DNA from: Geminicoccus sp.
GTDB taxonomy: Bacteria > Pseudomonadota > Alphaproteobacteria > UBA7985
Assembly: GCA_002708995.1 (NCBI GenBank)
Contig: PAPT01000022.1
Span: 39,185 to 103,184 of the forward strand
DNA length: 64,000 bases
Reading direction: 5' to 3'
Position numbers and translations under genes: made by a program. The notes under the pieces are model-generated. The model did no database searches and was not told the origin of the DNA. It saw only the letters and a program-made list of their open reading frames with translations. This document shows positions 38,519 through 47,619 of this stretch, in pieces; position 1 is the first letter of the stretch; every line of letters starts with the position of its first letter.

Positions 38519-39739
38519 ATGCCCGCTGCCGATATTGCGTGGTTGCTCACTGCATCTGCGTTGATTCTTTTCATGACTTTGCCGGGCCTTGCGCTGTTCT
38601 ACGGCGGTCTCGTGCGCGCCAAAAACGTGCTTTCTGTGCTCATGCATTGCTTCATGCTTGCCGCTGTAATGTCGGTGGCGTGGGTGGTGAACGGCTTCTC
38701 GCTGGCCTTCCATGGTTCAGGGCAGTGGATCGGCGGTCTGAGAAACGTGTTCATGCTCGCCACCCCGCGTGGTGAGGAACAGCTGCTGGCGCTGTTCCAG
38801 ATGACCTTCGCGATCATCACACCGGCGCTGATCATCGGCGCCTTCGTCGAGCGGGTGAAGTTCGGCTTTGTGATCCTGTTTTCCCTGTTGTGGATGCTGC
38901 TGTGCTACGCGCCGGTAGCGCACTGGGTCTGGGGCGGGGGTTTCCTGTCCAGCAGTTCGGTGATTGGCCTGTTTCGTGGCATCGGCGTTCAGGATCTGGC
39001 CGGGGGCGTGGTGGTCCACACCACCGCAGGTGTGGCCGCACTGGTGCTCGCGATCATGATCGGCAAGCGTCCGGGGTTCCCGACCAGCATGCAGCCGCCA
39101 CACTAGCCGGTTCTGGTGATGGTCGGCGCGTCCATGCTCTGGGTCGGCTGGTTCGGCTTTAACGGTGGTTCTCCGTTCGCTGCCAATGGCGATGCCGTTG
39201 CTGCGGCCTTTGTCACCCACATTTCCGCGGCTACGGCCTGTGTCACCTGGATGATCTGGGAGCGCATGCGCTTCGGTAAGGCCTCGCTGATCGGGATTGC
39301 GACCGGCATGGTCGCCGGTCTTGCGTCGATTACCCCAGCTGCCGGGCACGTCGGTCCCATGGGCGCACTGGTCATCGGCGGTGTCGCTGGGATTCTGTGT
39401 CAGGAGCTGATCAACATGGTGAAGCAGAACTTCAGCGTCGACGACAGCCTCGACGTCTTCGCCGTCCACGGTGTCGGCGGCATCTGGGGCACGCTGGCGC
39501 TGCCCTTCCTCGCCGCAACCTCTCTGGGCGGGGCCGGGCTGGTCAAGGGTGTCTCTGCGCTCTCGCAGTTTGTCGTGCAGCTCGCTGGCGTGATCGTTGT
39601 CGCCGCCTTCACGGTGGTCATGACCGTGGTGCTGGCCATGGTCGCCCGTGCTCTGGTCGATATGCGCACCGAGCGCGATGACGAACAGGTCGGCCTCGAC
39701 CTGACGGCCCACGGTGAACGGGCCTACGATTTGTCCTAG
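38519..39739 (+). pseudogene. amtB: Ammonium transporter gene interrupted by one in-frame TAG
   Basis: The frame encodes a complete Amt/Mep/Rh channel of about 406 codons. The N-terminus LILFMTLPGLALFYGGLVRAKN, the first pore histidine region LAGGVVVHTTAG, GASMLWVGWFGFNGGS and the second histidine region VFAVHGVGGIWGTL are all intact. Codon 196 (39104-39106) is TAG in QPPH-stop-PVLVMVGAS; homologues generally have PHSP or PHNLP there, so a TCG-to-TAG change would explain it. There is no other lesion. No glnK/glnB lies next to it. As written the product is a truncated five-helix fragment that could not form a channel. Confidence 0.75.
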
Positions 39740-39795
39740 ACCTCTCCCAAGGGTTACAGGACGGGGAAGGAGCCAACCGCTCTCGCACCCGGCTC

Positions 39796-39833
39796 AAGGG
39801 GCTGCTTCCGGATCATCCGGGGGCAGCCCTTTT
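39796..39833 (+). terminator. Rho-independent terminator after amtB
   Basis: A hairpin with outer arms AAGGG/CCCTT and CTGC/GCAG and an inner CCGGA-TCA-TCCGG stem is followed by TTTT. It lies about 60 bases after the amtB stop. Confidence 0.7.
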
Positions 39834-39845
39834 CCCATGGGGTGC

Positions 39846-40754
39846 TCAGCTGCTGCCTTCCCGGTCCGGCCGGTCCAGACCGGCTTCGCCGAGGTAAGTC
39901 TTGACCAGCGAGGCGTCGTCCTCGTGCGCGCGGCCTTCGTCGATGGCCTGCTGGTAGCGGTCCAGCGCCGCCTGCGTGATCGGCGCCGCCAGACCCAGCT
40001 GCTCGCAGATCCCCAGAATGATGCCCAGATCCTTGGGCCAGATGGTCAGGCTCGCGTGGGCGGGGACAAAATCCTCCTCGATCAACCGCGGGGCTCGGTT
40101 TTCGAACATCCAGCTAGTGCCCGCGCTCTGGGAGACGACCTCCAGCACCCGATCCGGGGGCAGACCCTGCGCCATGCCGAAGGCCATGGCTTCGCTGGTC
40201 ATGGCCACGTGCACGCCCGCCAGCATCTGGTTCACCGCCTTCATCACTGACCCGGCGCCGGCGCGCTCACCCATGTTGAACACCGACGCGGCCATGGCGT
40301 CGAGGAAGGGCTGCGCGGCGGCAAAGGCCTCTGGGCGCCCCGAAGCCATGAACGACAGCGCGCCCGCGTCTGCCTTGAGCGCACCGCCCGAGATCGGCGC
40401 GTCGAGGTAGAGCAGTCCCCGCGCTTCGCAGTCAGCTTCAAACCGCCGCGCGTCGGCGGGGTCGATGGTGGGGCAGGCGATGACAACGCAGCCCGCAGGC
40501 AGGCACTCGGCGAGGCCCGTCTTGCCGAACAGAATGTCTTCGGTCTGCGCGGCGTTGACCACCGCAATGACCACGGCAGCAGCTTCGGGCGCAAATGCCG
40601 CCAGATCGGCGCTCTCACCCCCGGCGTCGATGAAGGCCTGTCGCACTTCGGGCTTGTTGGTGAAGGCATTCACCCGGAACCCAGCACGGCGCAGGCTATG
40701 CGCCATGCCCGTGCCCATACTCCCGAGTCCGAAGAATAGAACGTTGTCGCTCAT
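39846..40754 (-). CDS. NAD(P)-dependent beta-hydroxyacid dehydrogenase (HIBADH family)
   Basis: A 302-residue oxidoreductase with the Rossmann start VLFFGLGSMGTGMAHSLRRAG, the substrate motif YLDAPISGGALKADAGALSFM, and the catalytic lysine segment GAGSVMKAVNQMLAGVHVAMTSEA. These define the 3-hydroxyisobutyrate dehydrogenase family. It begins four bases after the stop of the racemase gene, so the two are an operon. Related tartronate semialdehyde or L-threonate/erythronate dehydrogenases are alternatives. A second family member is at 51.7 kb. Confidence 0.85.
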   Translation of the reverse strand: MSDNVLFFGLGSMGTGMAHSLRRAGFRVNAFTNKPEVRQAFIDAGGESADLAAFAPEAAAVVIAVVNAAQTEDILFGKTGLAECLPAGCVVIACPTIDPADARRFEADCEARGLLYLDAPISGGALKADAGALSFMASGRPEAFAAAQPFLDAMAASVFNMGERAGAGSVMKAVNQMLAGVHVAMTSEAMAFGMAQGLPPDRVLEVVSQSAGTSWMFENRAPRLIEEDFVPAHASLTIWPKDLGIILGICEQLGLAAPITQAALDRYQQAIDEGRAHEDDASLVKTYLGEAGLDRPDREGSS

Positions 40755-40758
40755 CGGT

Positions 40759-41481
40759 TCAGTCTCCCGGCGATGCCAGCATGGCCGCCGCAGCTGCCCG
40801 GCAGTGGATGGCGGTGGTGTCGAAGGCCGGCAGGTCAAGCCCGGCCTGATCGATCGAAGACTGGTTCAGCAGCAGCCCCACTTCGGTGCAGCCGAAGATC
40901 ACGGCGTCGATGGCCTGCTCCCGACGATAGTGGTCGATGATGGCGAGGTAGGCGGCGCGACTTTCTTCCCGGATCTGCCCCTGCACTAGCTCTTCGTAGA
41001 TGACCTCGTGGACGCGGCTTCGGTGCGGTTCCTCCGGGACAACCACGCGGCAGCCCGCGACGCGTTCAATGTGCTCGCGGTAGAACGCCTTTTCCATGGT
41101 AAAGCGGGTCGCCAGCAGCAGCGGGCGCTGAACCCCAGCCTCGCGCAGGGCGCCGCCGGTGGCGTCGGCGATATGGATCAGCGGCACCGCCCCGGCTGTG
41201 GCGACTTGATCGGCCATCAGATGCATGGTGTTGGTGGCGATGATCAGCAGCTCGGCCCCACCAGCCCGCAAGCCCTGCGCGGCCTGCTCCATCATCGTCG
41301 TCAACCCGGCCCAGTCCCCCTCGGCCTGCAGCCGGGTAATGGGGGCGAAATCCATGTTCCAGAGCAACAGCGGCGCCGAGTGCAGCGGGCCGCAGCATGC
41401 TTTGATCTCTTCGTTCAGCAGGCGGTAGTAAGTCTGGGTGCTCTCCCAGCTCATGCCGCCAATCACACCCAGTCGTTTCAC
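40759..41481 (-). CDS. Aspartate/glutamate racemase family protein
   Basis: A 240-residue cofactor-independent racemase-type protein beginning MKRLGVIGGMSWESTQTYY, the standard N-terminus of YgeA-like enzymes. The first catalytic position is Thr in IIATNTMHLMAD (Thr replaces Cys in broad-specificity YgeA types), and the second is Cys in VIFGCTEVGLLL. It therefore most resembles amino-acid racemases with a Thr/Cys pair. It is coupled to the HIBADH-family gene downstream. The substrate is unknown. Confidence 0.83.
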   Translation of the reverse strand: MKRLGVIGGMSWESTQTYYRLLNEEIKACCGPLHSAPLLLWNMDFAPITRLQAEGDWAGLTTMMEQAAQGLRAGGAELLIIATNTMHLMADQVATAGAVPLIHIADATGGALREAGVQRPLLLATRFTMEKAFYREHIERVAGCRVVVPEEPHRSRVHEVIYEELVQGQIREESRAAYLAIIDHYRREQAIDAVIFGCTEVGLLLNQSSIDQAGLDLPAFDTTAIHCRAAAAAMLASPGD

Positions 41482-41625
41482 CCGGACCTCGACGCCTTGT
41501 TCAGGGTTCGGAGCTTAGAACGGCGGCGGATGGCCGAACAAGCCTCCCTGCATCAAACCGGCGCTTGTTGACGCCAGACCCCGGCGCTAGTCTGCGCCCG
41601 AAACCCGTCAGAGGACAGAGCTTCC

Positions 41626-42225
41626 ATGAGCAAAACCATCGACTTCTACTTCGACTTCGCCAGCCCGGCGTCTTTCCTTGGCTATACGCAGATCGAGGGC
41701 ATCGCCGAGCGCACGGGGGCGGCGCTGGTGTGGAAGCCGATGCTGCTGGGTGGGGTGTTCAAGGCGACGGGGAACGCCAGCCCGGTGCTGATCCCGGCCA
41801 AGGGCCGATGGATGAACGACGACATCATGCGCTGGGCGCAGCGTCACGGCACGTCGATCATCTACCCCGAGGGCTTCCCGCTGAACACGCTGGCGCTGAT
41901 GCGGGGTGCTGTCGGCTACCAGCTGCGGGAGGGCCAGGAGCGCTTTCGGCTCTACGTCGACCTGATCTATCGCGCCATCTGGCAACGGCAGATTGACCTG
42001 CGCGATGCCAAGACCCTCACCGGGCTGCTGCGGGATAACGACTTCGACCCCGACACCTTCCTGCTGATGGTTGCTGAACCAGAAATCAAGCAGGCGCTGA
42101 TCGCCGCCACCGAGGCAGCGGTCGAGCGTGGGGTTTTTGGGGCGCCGACCTTCTTCGTCGACGGGGTCATGCACTTTGGTCAGGATCGGATGGACTGGGT
42201 TGAGGCCGAGGCCTCGGGCACCTGA
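41626..42225 (+). CDS. 2-hydroxychromene-2-carboxylate isomerase family protein
   Basis: A 199-residue thioredoxin-fold protein of the DsbA/kappa-GST group. KTIDFYFDFASPASFLGYTQIEGIA carries the active-site serine region (FASPASF) in place of a CxxC, GVFGAPTFFVDGVMHFGQDRMDWV is the conserved C-terminal cis-proline loop, and KGRWMNDDIMRWA is typical. Family members act with glutathione in naphthalene breakdown, but isolated copies are widespread and their substrate is usually unknown. It stands alone. Confidence 0.85.
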   Translation: MSKTIDFYFDFASPASFLGYTQIEGIAERTGAALVWKPMLLGGVFKATGNASPVLIPAKGRWMNDDIMRWAQRHGTSIIYPEGFPLNTLALMRGAVGYQLREGQERFRLYVDLIYRAIWQRQIDLRDAKTLTGLLRDNDFDPDTFLLMVAEPEIKQALIAATEAAVERGVFGAPTFFVDGVMHFGQDRMDWVEAEASGT

Positions 42226-42231
42226 CGCCGC

Positions 42232-42705
42232 TTAGTTGAGGCTGAGTGCAGCCTGCTGGTCATTCAGGCTGGACGTACCCTCATCTGCAAGTTCCGCGTT
42301 GATCATCTGCGTGTCGCACTCATCCAGTGACACGTCTTCGTGCCTGCAACTCCAGACCACAGACTGGGTTGCATAGGTCGAGAGGATCGTCATTGCGCGT
42401 TTGACGTGTTTCTTGCAAAGCTCCTCAGTGGTCTCCGGGTGGCAAACGAAGACGATGCCCGGCGTCCTCTGGTAAAGCTCGGCGTAGTACAAAGCCTGAC
42501 CCACGCCTTCAGCCCATTTGTAGGTGTAATCGACCTCGACGGCGTACTGCGCATTCAGGCAGTCGGTGCGGGTTCCATCTTCATTTCGCCACTCAATCGC
42601 ATCAAAACCGGCGCAGAGTAGTTCCGCGTGCTCTTTCTCGGAATGCGCGAGGGATGCGGCCGGAAACAGCAGAAAAGCGAGCAAAACGGGTAGCCATCGG
42701 TTCAT
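42232..42705 (-). CDS. Secreted hypothetical protein with a PD-(D/E)XK-nuclease-like core
   Basis: A 157-residue protein with a signal peptide (LPVLLAFLLFPAASLAHS). The mature domain contains TDCLNAQYAVEVDYTYKWAE (residues 47-66) followed by GVGQALYYAEL and TPGIVFVC. The order Asp48, Glu57/Asp59, Lys63, Gln70 with a QALYYA helix recalls the restriction-endonuclease-like fold. In intracellular nucleases this core cuts DNA or RNA; here it is exported and cysteine-containing. Function unknown; the nuclease reading is inference from pattern only. Confidence 0.55.
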   Translation of the reverse strand: MNRWLPVLLAFLLFPAASLAHSEKEHAELLCAGFDAIEWRNEDGTRTDCLNAQYAVEVDYTYKWAEGVGQALYYAELYQRTPGIVFVCHPETTEELCKKHVKRAMTILSTYATQSVVWSCRHEDVSLDECDTQMINAELADEGTSSLNDQQAALSLN

Positions 42706-43007
42706 GCGTCATAAAGTGCATGTGGAATACTAAAAATAAAGAAAATACGGTTTTCGGTAACTACTTCAGTAGGCTACTACCTTAAAAGACAGGATTAAGG
42801 CAAAACCGAAACAAGTGAATCCGTGGTCGAAACAAACTGAAACACAGCGTTTCTGACCGCAACATTGGTGCCGGGTAGGTTGATCTTCTCGATAGGGCAG
42901 CGGTGGTCCCGCGGGGGTTTTGCGGTTTCTTCTCCCCCTCAGATGCGGGGTCGCCGCGCTCGATCGATCGACATCCGAATCGATACAACCAAAAAAGGAC
43001 ACCCACC
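42706..43007. other. AT-rich intergenic region before the His-rich protein gene
   Basis: About 300 bases without a convincing gene. The left part (42720-42800) is AT-rich and contains an imperfect inverted repeat around GGTAACTACT and AGTAGGCTAC (about 42757-42780). Promoters for both divergent genes probably lie here. AAGGA precedes the right-hand gene. Confidence 0.35.
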
Positions 43008-43865
43008 ATGAACGCGATTACCTCAAGACTTGCCCCGCTTTCCGTCGCTGCTGCCGGTGTCTTGGCTGTAGCAGGGGCAGCCCAGGCTGACAGCCGTCAC
43101 CATCATGCCTATTCACACCTTCCGCACACTCACACCTTCAGCCACGGTCACGCCCACGGGTCGCACCACAGTGGCGGGCAGGCGATCGGCAACGCCATTA
43201 TTGTTGGCGGTCTGCTGCTTGGCGGCATCGCGCTGCTGGATGCGCTCAGCGACAGCAACACCAACGCCAATGTCAGCATCAGCACCCATATCGGCTCGTC
43301 TAACGGCCCAGTGCTGACGTGGACGCCGCCTGCACACAACCCCCCGGTGGTCGCGCCGCCAACACATGCGCCCGCGCCGCAATACACCACCAAGTGCCGT
43401 GACCACGGCCATATCAGTTTGGTCAAGGACGGGCCGCGTCAGTTCTCCTTGCGTCGCCCCGACGGCGCAGTGCTCGCGCAGATTGAAGGCGGGCGCCCTC
43501 TGCAGCGGAAGATCGCGAGTGCACTGGATACTTTCGGCATCGATTCCACCTGCGTCGTCAAAACCGAACGCTATGGCCGGATTGAGAAAACCCGGTTCTT
43601 CCTCGCCGATGGTCGGTTGCCGCGCGTTCCGCTGCACTGGTCGGGCGCCGATGAAGTCCAGCGCATCAACCCGGACTACCTGAGCGTGGTTCACACCGGC
43701 GCTAGCTTCGAGGTTCGTCGTCGTGGCGGGGAGACCATCGCCCGGCTGCAGACCCGCAAGGCCGCCCACGCCTACATCGCCTATTTCGAACGGATGGGCG
43801 CGCGCAAACGGGGCGTGTTCAAGAACGGCCTCGGCGAGACGAAGTTCACCGTCTTCGCCCGCTGA
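43008..43865 (+). CDS. Histidine-rich exported protein
   Basis: A 285-residue protein with a signal peptide (LSVAAAGVLAVAGAAQA). Residues 29-56 are strikingly histidine-rich (SRHHHAYSHLPHTHTFSHG and HAHGSHHSG), then one hydrophobic helix (NAIIVGGLLLGGIALLDAL) and a Pro-rich linker (TWTPPAHNPPVVAPPTHAP) lead to a C-terminal domain with two similar halves (SLVKDGPRQFSLRRPDGAVL and LSVVHTGASFEVRRRGGETI). The His block may bind zinc, nickel or copper in the periplasm. I do not recognise the C-terminal domain. AAGGA lies 12 bases before the ATG. Confidence 0.65.
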   Translation: MNAITSRLAPLSVAAAGVLAVAGAAQADSRHHHAYSHLPHTHTFSHGHAHGSHHSGGQAIGNAIIVGGLLLGGIALLDALSDSNTNANVSISTHIGSSNGPVLTWTPPAHNPPVVAPPTHAPAPQYTTKCRDHGHISLVKDGPRQFSLRRPDGAVLAQIEGGRPLQRKIASALDTFGIDSTCVVKTERYGRIEKTRFFLADGRLPRVPLHWSGADEVQRINPDYLSVVHTGASFEVRRRGGETIARLQTRKAAHAYIAYFERMGARKRGVFKNGLGETKFTVFAR

Positions 43866-43922
43866 TAGCAGCTCATTGCCGCGCGGGCCTGTCTCTCCCT
43901 GCCTCACCCCCGCGCGCCAAGG

Positions 43923-43962
43923 CCCGCCCGCTCCCCTCACTCGGGACCGGGCGGGTTTTCTT
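43923..43962 (+). terminator. Rho-independent terminator after the His-rich protein gene
   Basis: Arms CCCGCCCG (43923-43930) and CGGGCGGG (43948-43955) form an eight-pair stem followed by TTTTCTT. It separates this gene from the convergent oxidoreductase gene. Confidence 0.75.
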
Positions 43963-44004
43963 GTGGCACATTCAGGGGGGCGAGGACGTCAGCGCGTGCG
44001 CGGT

Positions 44005-47000
44005 TTAGCTGGCCGCGGCTTTTGCGACAGGGGTGGGGGCCTGCGCCTCTGGATCGCTGCCATCCAGACCGCGCTCCAGCTCGGTGAGCTTGGCCTCGAA
44101 CTCGGCGAGGTTGCGCGCCTTGACCGGGCCAAAACCTCGAACGTGCAGGGTGCTGTCGATCAGCGCCAGCGCCGCGACCAGATTTTCAGGGCCGGCTTTG
44201 GCAGCGACCCGATCCATGATCCCCTCAACAGTGGTAATGAAACCGCGCTCGCTTCGGCGCTCTTCGGTGCGACCAAAGGGGTCAAAGGCCGATCCGCGCA
44301 GGCCTTTGAAGCCCTTGAGCACGGAAAGCAGCGGCAGAATCCACCGCCCGGAGAAGGCGATCTTGCGCGGCTCGCCCGTGTTGGGGTTCGTGCCGGCGAT
44401 CAGCGGTGGTGACAGGTGGAAGGTCAGGTCGAACTTGTCGCCGAACTTGGCCTTCAGCTCCGCCTGATAGGTTCCGTCGGTATAAAGGCGCGCGACTTCG
44501 TACTCGTCCTTGTAGGCCATGGCACGGTGCAGGGCGCCTTCGGCGCTCGCGACCAAGCGCTCGACAGCGGCGCCGTCGAGGGTCTGTCCGACCTTGGCTT
44601 CAAAGGCTTCGATGGCGGACGTGAAACGCGCTGCGTAGGCCCGGTTCTGGTAGGCGGTGAGCATCTCCACGCGCGCCGCGCGTGTCGGTGCAAGGGAGCT
44701 GTCGGCCTCGTCCTGAGCCGGTTCGGCGACATCATCTCCCAGCGCCATTTGCGTGACCATGCCGGGGTCGATGGCCATCCACCGGCCCCAGGCCAGGGCT
44801 AGCTTGTTGAACGGGACAGCCACGCCATTGAGCTCGATGGCACGCTCGAGCGCGGTGACTGAAAGCGGCACCAGACCCAGCTGCACCGCGACCCCGACGA
44901 GGAACAGGTTGGCGGCGATGCTGTCGCCTAGCAGCTTGGCGGCGATGGCGGTGGCGTTGACCAGCGTCATATCTTCGGTGCGGATCGACCCGGCGATGCG
45001 CTTGGTCAGGGGGGCTGCCTGCATCGGCATATCCGGTTGCCGGGTGAACAGAGCAATCGGCACCACGTGATCGTTGATGACTGCCTTGGTCCGACCTTCC
45101 ATGAAGGTTGCCATGATCGGCGGTGCGGTGCTGACCACCAGATCACAGCCCAGCAGCAGATCAAGGCTCGCCGGGGCGACCTTTGAGGCGCCGGCATCAC
45201 CGCCCTTGGGCAGCAGGCGGACGTGGCTGGAGACTGCGCCGTTCTTCTGGCTCAGACCGGTCTGATCGAGCAGCGCTGAACCAAGGCCGTCGAGGTGCGC
45301 CGCCATGCCGAGCAGGGCTGAAACGGTGGTCACACCCGTACCGCCGATGCCGGTGACGAGCATGTTATATTCACCCTCCCACTTGGCTGGTTCAGGCGCG
45401 GGCAGGGGTGCCTCGGGCAGGCTCGGGCGCGGGCCGGTCTGGGCGGGTTTGATCGCGGCCTGATTGGCCTCTTCCCCGCAGACCGTGACGAAGGACGGGC
45501 AGAAGCCCTTGAGGCAGGAATAGTCTTTGTTGCAGACGCTCTGGTCGATTTCGCGCTTGCGGCCGAGCGGGGTTTCTATGGGCTTGATGGCCACGCAGTT
45601 GGACTTCACGCCGCAGTCGCCACAGCCTTCGCAGACGGCTGAGTTGATGTGCAGCCGCTTGGGCGGGTCGTCCATCTTGCCGCGCTTGCGGCGGCGGCGT
45701 TTTTCGGCGGCACAGACCTGATCGTAGAGCAAGATGGTCACGCCCTCGACCTCGCGCAGTTCAAGCTGCACGGCTTCCATTTCCTCGCGCGGGCGGATGG
45801 TGACGCCCTTGGCCCATGGCGTGCTGCGGGCGTATTTGTCGGGGTCATCGGCGACGACAACGATCCTGGCGACGCCTTCGCCCGCCAGCTGCTGGGTCAT
45901 GGCCCAGGGGGTGAGGCCGCCGTCGTGGCTCTGGCCGCCGGTCAGGGCAACCGCATCGTTGAACAGCAGCTTGTAGGTCATGTTGACGCCCGAGGCGACG
46001 GCCGCCCGGATCGCCAGCAGGCCCGAGTGGTTGTAGGTTCCATCGCCCATGTTCTGGAACATATGCGGGGTGTCGACAAACGGGCTCATGCCGATCCACG
46101 GTGAGCCTTCGGCTCCCATGTGGGTGTAGGCTACGGTGCGCTCGGGGTAGATGTAGAGCGCCAGCGTGTGACAGCCGATGCCAGAACCCGCCTTGGAGCC
46201 TTCGGGCACCTTGGTCGAGGTGTTGTGCGGGCACCCCGCGCAGTACCACGGGATGCGCGAGGGCGCGGGTTTGTTGTCGCGGTCGATGCTAGGTGCGGGC
46301 AGCAAGCGCCCGACCCGGTCGGGGTTGGCTTCGAGGATACTGCGCGCGGTCAACCGCCGGTCGATGGCCTTGGCCACATCCAGCGCGCCGAATTCGCCAT
46401 GGCGGGGCAGCAGTGGCTGGCCTTCGGGGTCGGTCTTCCCAACCAGTTGTGGCGGCCCGCGGTCGGCCATCGCGTTGACTATTAGGCGCGCGGCCTGATC
46501 CTCGACCAGCGGGCGCTTTTCTTCGATGATCAGCAGTTCATCGCAGCGCAGCGCAAAGTCGGTGAAAGACTGCGGCTCCAGGGGCCAGACCTGCGCGACC
46601 TTAAACACGCCGATGCCGAGGGATTCGAGGTGAGTCTCGGAGATGCCGAGCATGCGCAGGGCATCGAGGGTCTCCAGATGGCCCTTGCCGACGCCGACGA
46701 TGCCCAGCCGGATCGGGCAGGTGCGGTCACCATGGGTCTGCAGGTTGATGCGGTTGGCGCGGGTAAACGCCTGAAACGCCGGGAGCTTTAGGTTCCACAA
46801 CCGTTCTTCCTGCGCCAGCATGGCGTCGGGGTGGCGGATGTTTAGGCCCTCGAGCGGCAGGTCGAAATCAGTCGGCGTGACGAAGGCCAGATCGCGGAAG
46901 TCGAGGCCAACGGCGCCGGAGCTCTCGACCGTATCGGTGACGCACTTGAGACCGGCCCACGTTCCGGCGTAGCGGCTGGCGGCGTAACCGAACAGGCCCA

Positions 47001-47583
47001 GCGGCAGGAAGTCATGGATCGAGGCGGGGTTGAGCACGGGGATTCCCATGCCGATCAGCATGGGCTCTGACTGGTGCGCGGTCGTTGAGGACTTGGAAGT
47101 ATGGTCATCGCCGAAGGCCATCACCACGCCGCCGTGCTTGGATGAGCCGGCCAGGTTGCCGTGCTTGAGCGCGTCGCCGGAGCGGTCGACGCCTGGCCCC
47201 TTGCCGTACCAGAGCGAGAACACGCCAGCGTAGTCGCTCTTGTCGCCGAACAGACCGATTTGCTGGGTGCCCCAGATGGCGGTCGCGGCGAGATCTTCGT
47301 TCAGGCCTTCTTGAAACTTCACTTCGGCTGAATCGAGATAGCTCGTGGCGCGGTGCGCCGTCAGGTCGACGCCGCCAAGCGGCGATCCGCGATACCCGGA
47401 GACATAGCCGCCGGTGCGCAGGCCGGCCGCGCGGTCGCGCCGGGATTGTTCGAGGGTCAGGCGGATCAGGGCCTGCGTCCCGGTCATGAACGCTACGCCA
47501 TCTTCGAGCGCGTACTTGTCGTCTAGCGTCACCGACGCCAGTCGTTCGCTCATCTCCGCCGAAAGGGGTGTACCGTCAGCCAT
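44005..47583 (-). CDS. Indolepyruvate ferredoxin oxidoreductase family protein (fused, about 1190 residues)
   Basis: A thiamine pyrophosphate, CoA-dependent 2-oxoacid oxidoreductase with all subunits in one chain. The start MADGTPLSAEMSE follows GAGGAGAGG. The N-terminal pyrimidine-binding region has GLRTGGYVSGYRGSPLGGVD; the TPP-binding part has CPHNTSTKVPEGSKAGSGIGCH and GDGTYNHSGLLAIRAA; next a cysteine cluster (CEGCGDCGVKSNC and CNKDYSCLKGFC) for iron-sulfur; then a gamma domain with VTGIGGTGVTTVSALLGMAA. The likely role is oxidative decarboxylation of aryl or branched-chain 2-oxoacids from amino-acid breakdown. It is downstream of an amidohydrolase gene by 36 bases. Confidence 0.9.
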   Translation of the reverse strand: MADGTPLSAEMSERLASVTLDDKYALEDGVAFMTGTQALIRLTLEQSRRDRAAGLRTGGYVSGYRGSPLGGVDLTAHRATSYLDSAEVKFQEGLNEDLAATAIWGTQQIGLFGDKSDYAGVFSLWYGKGPGVDRSGDALKHGNLAGSSKHGGVVMAFGDDHTSKSSTTAHQSEPMLIGMGIPVLNPASIHDFLPLGLFGYAASRYAGTWAGLKCVTDTVESSGAVGLDFRDLAFVTPTDFDLPLEGLNIRHPDAMLAQEERLWNLKLPAFQAFTRANRINLQTHGDRTCPIRLGIVGVGKGHLETLDALRMLGISETHLESLGIGVFKVAQVWPLEPQSFTDFALRCDELLIIEEKRPLVEDQAARLIVNAMADRGPPQLVGKTDPEGQPLLPRHGEFGALDVAKAIDRRLTARSILEANPDRVGRLLPAPSIDRDNKPAPSRIPWYCAGCPHNTSTKVPEGSKAGSGIGCHTLALYIYPERTVAYTHMGAEGSPWIGMSPFVDTPHMFQNMGDGTYNHSGLLAIRAAVASGVNMTYKLLFNDAVALTGGQSHDGGLTPWAMTQQLAGEGVARIVVVADDPDKYARSTPWAKGVTIRPREEMEAVQLELREVEGVTILLYDQVCAAEKRRRRKRGKMDDPPKRLHINSAVCEGCGDCGVKSNCVAIKPIETPLGRKREIDQSVCNKDYSCLKGFCPSFVTVCGEEANQAAIKPAQTGPRPSLPEAPLPAPEPAKWEGEYNMLVTGIGGTGVTTVSALLGMAAHLDGLGSALLDQTGLSQKNGAVSSHVRLLPKGGDAGASKVAPASLDLLLGCDLVVSTAPPIMATFMEGRTKAVINDHVVPIALFTRQPDMPMQAAPLTKRIAGSIRTEDMTLVNATAIAAKLLGDSIAANLFLVGVAVQLGLVPLSVTALERAIELNGVAVPFNKLALAWGRWMAIDPGMVTQMALGDDVAEPAQDEADSSLAPTRAARVEMLTAYQNRAYAARFTSAIEAFEAKVGQTLDGAAVERLVASAEGALHRAMAYKDEYEVARLYTDGTYQAELKAKFGDKFDLTFHLSPPLIAGTNPNTGEPRKIAFSGRWILPLLSVLKGFKGLRGSAFDPFGRTEERRSERGFITTVEGIMDRVAAKAGPENLVAALALIDSTLHVRGFGPVKARNLAEFEAKLTELERGLDGSDPEAQAPTPVAKAAAS

Positions 47584-47619
47584 CTGCAGCCTCTCCTCAG
47601 AAGTCAAGACTGCCCGAGA

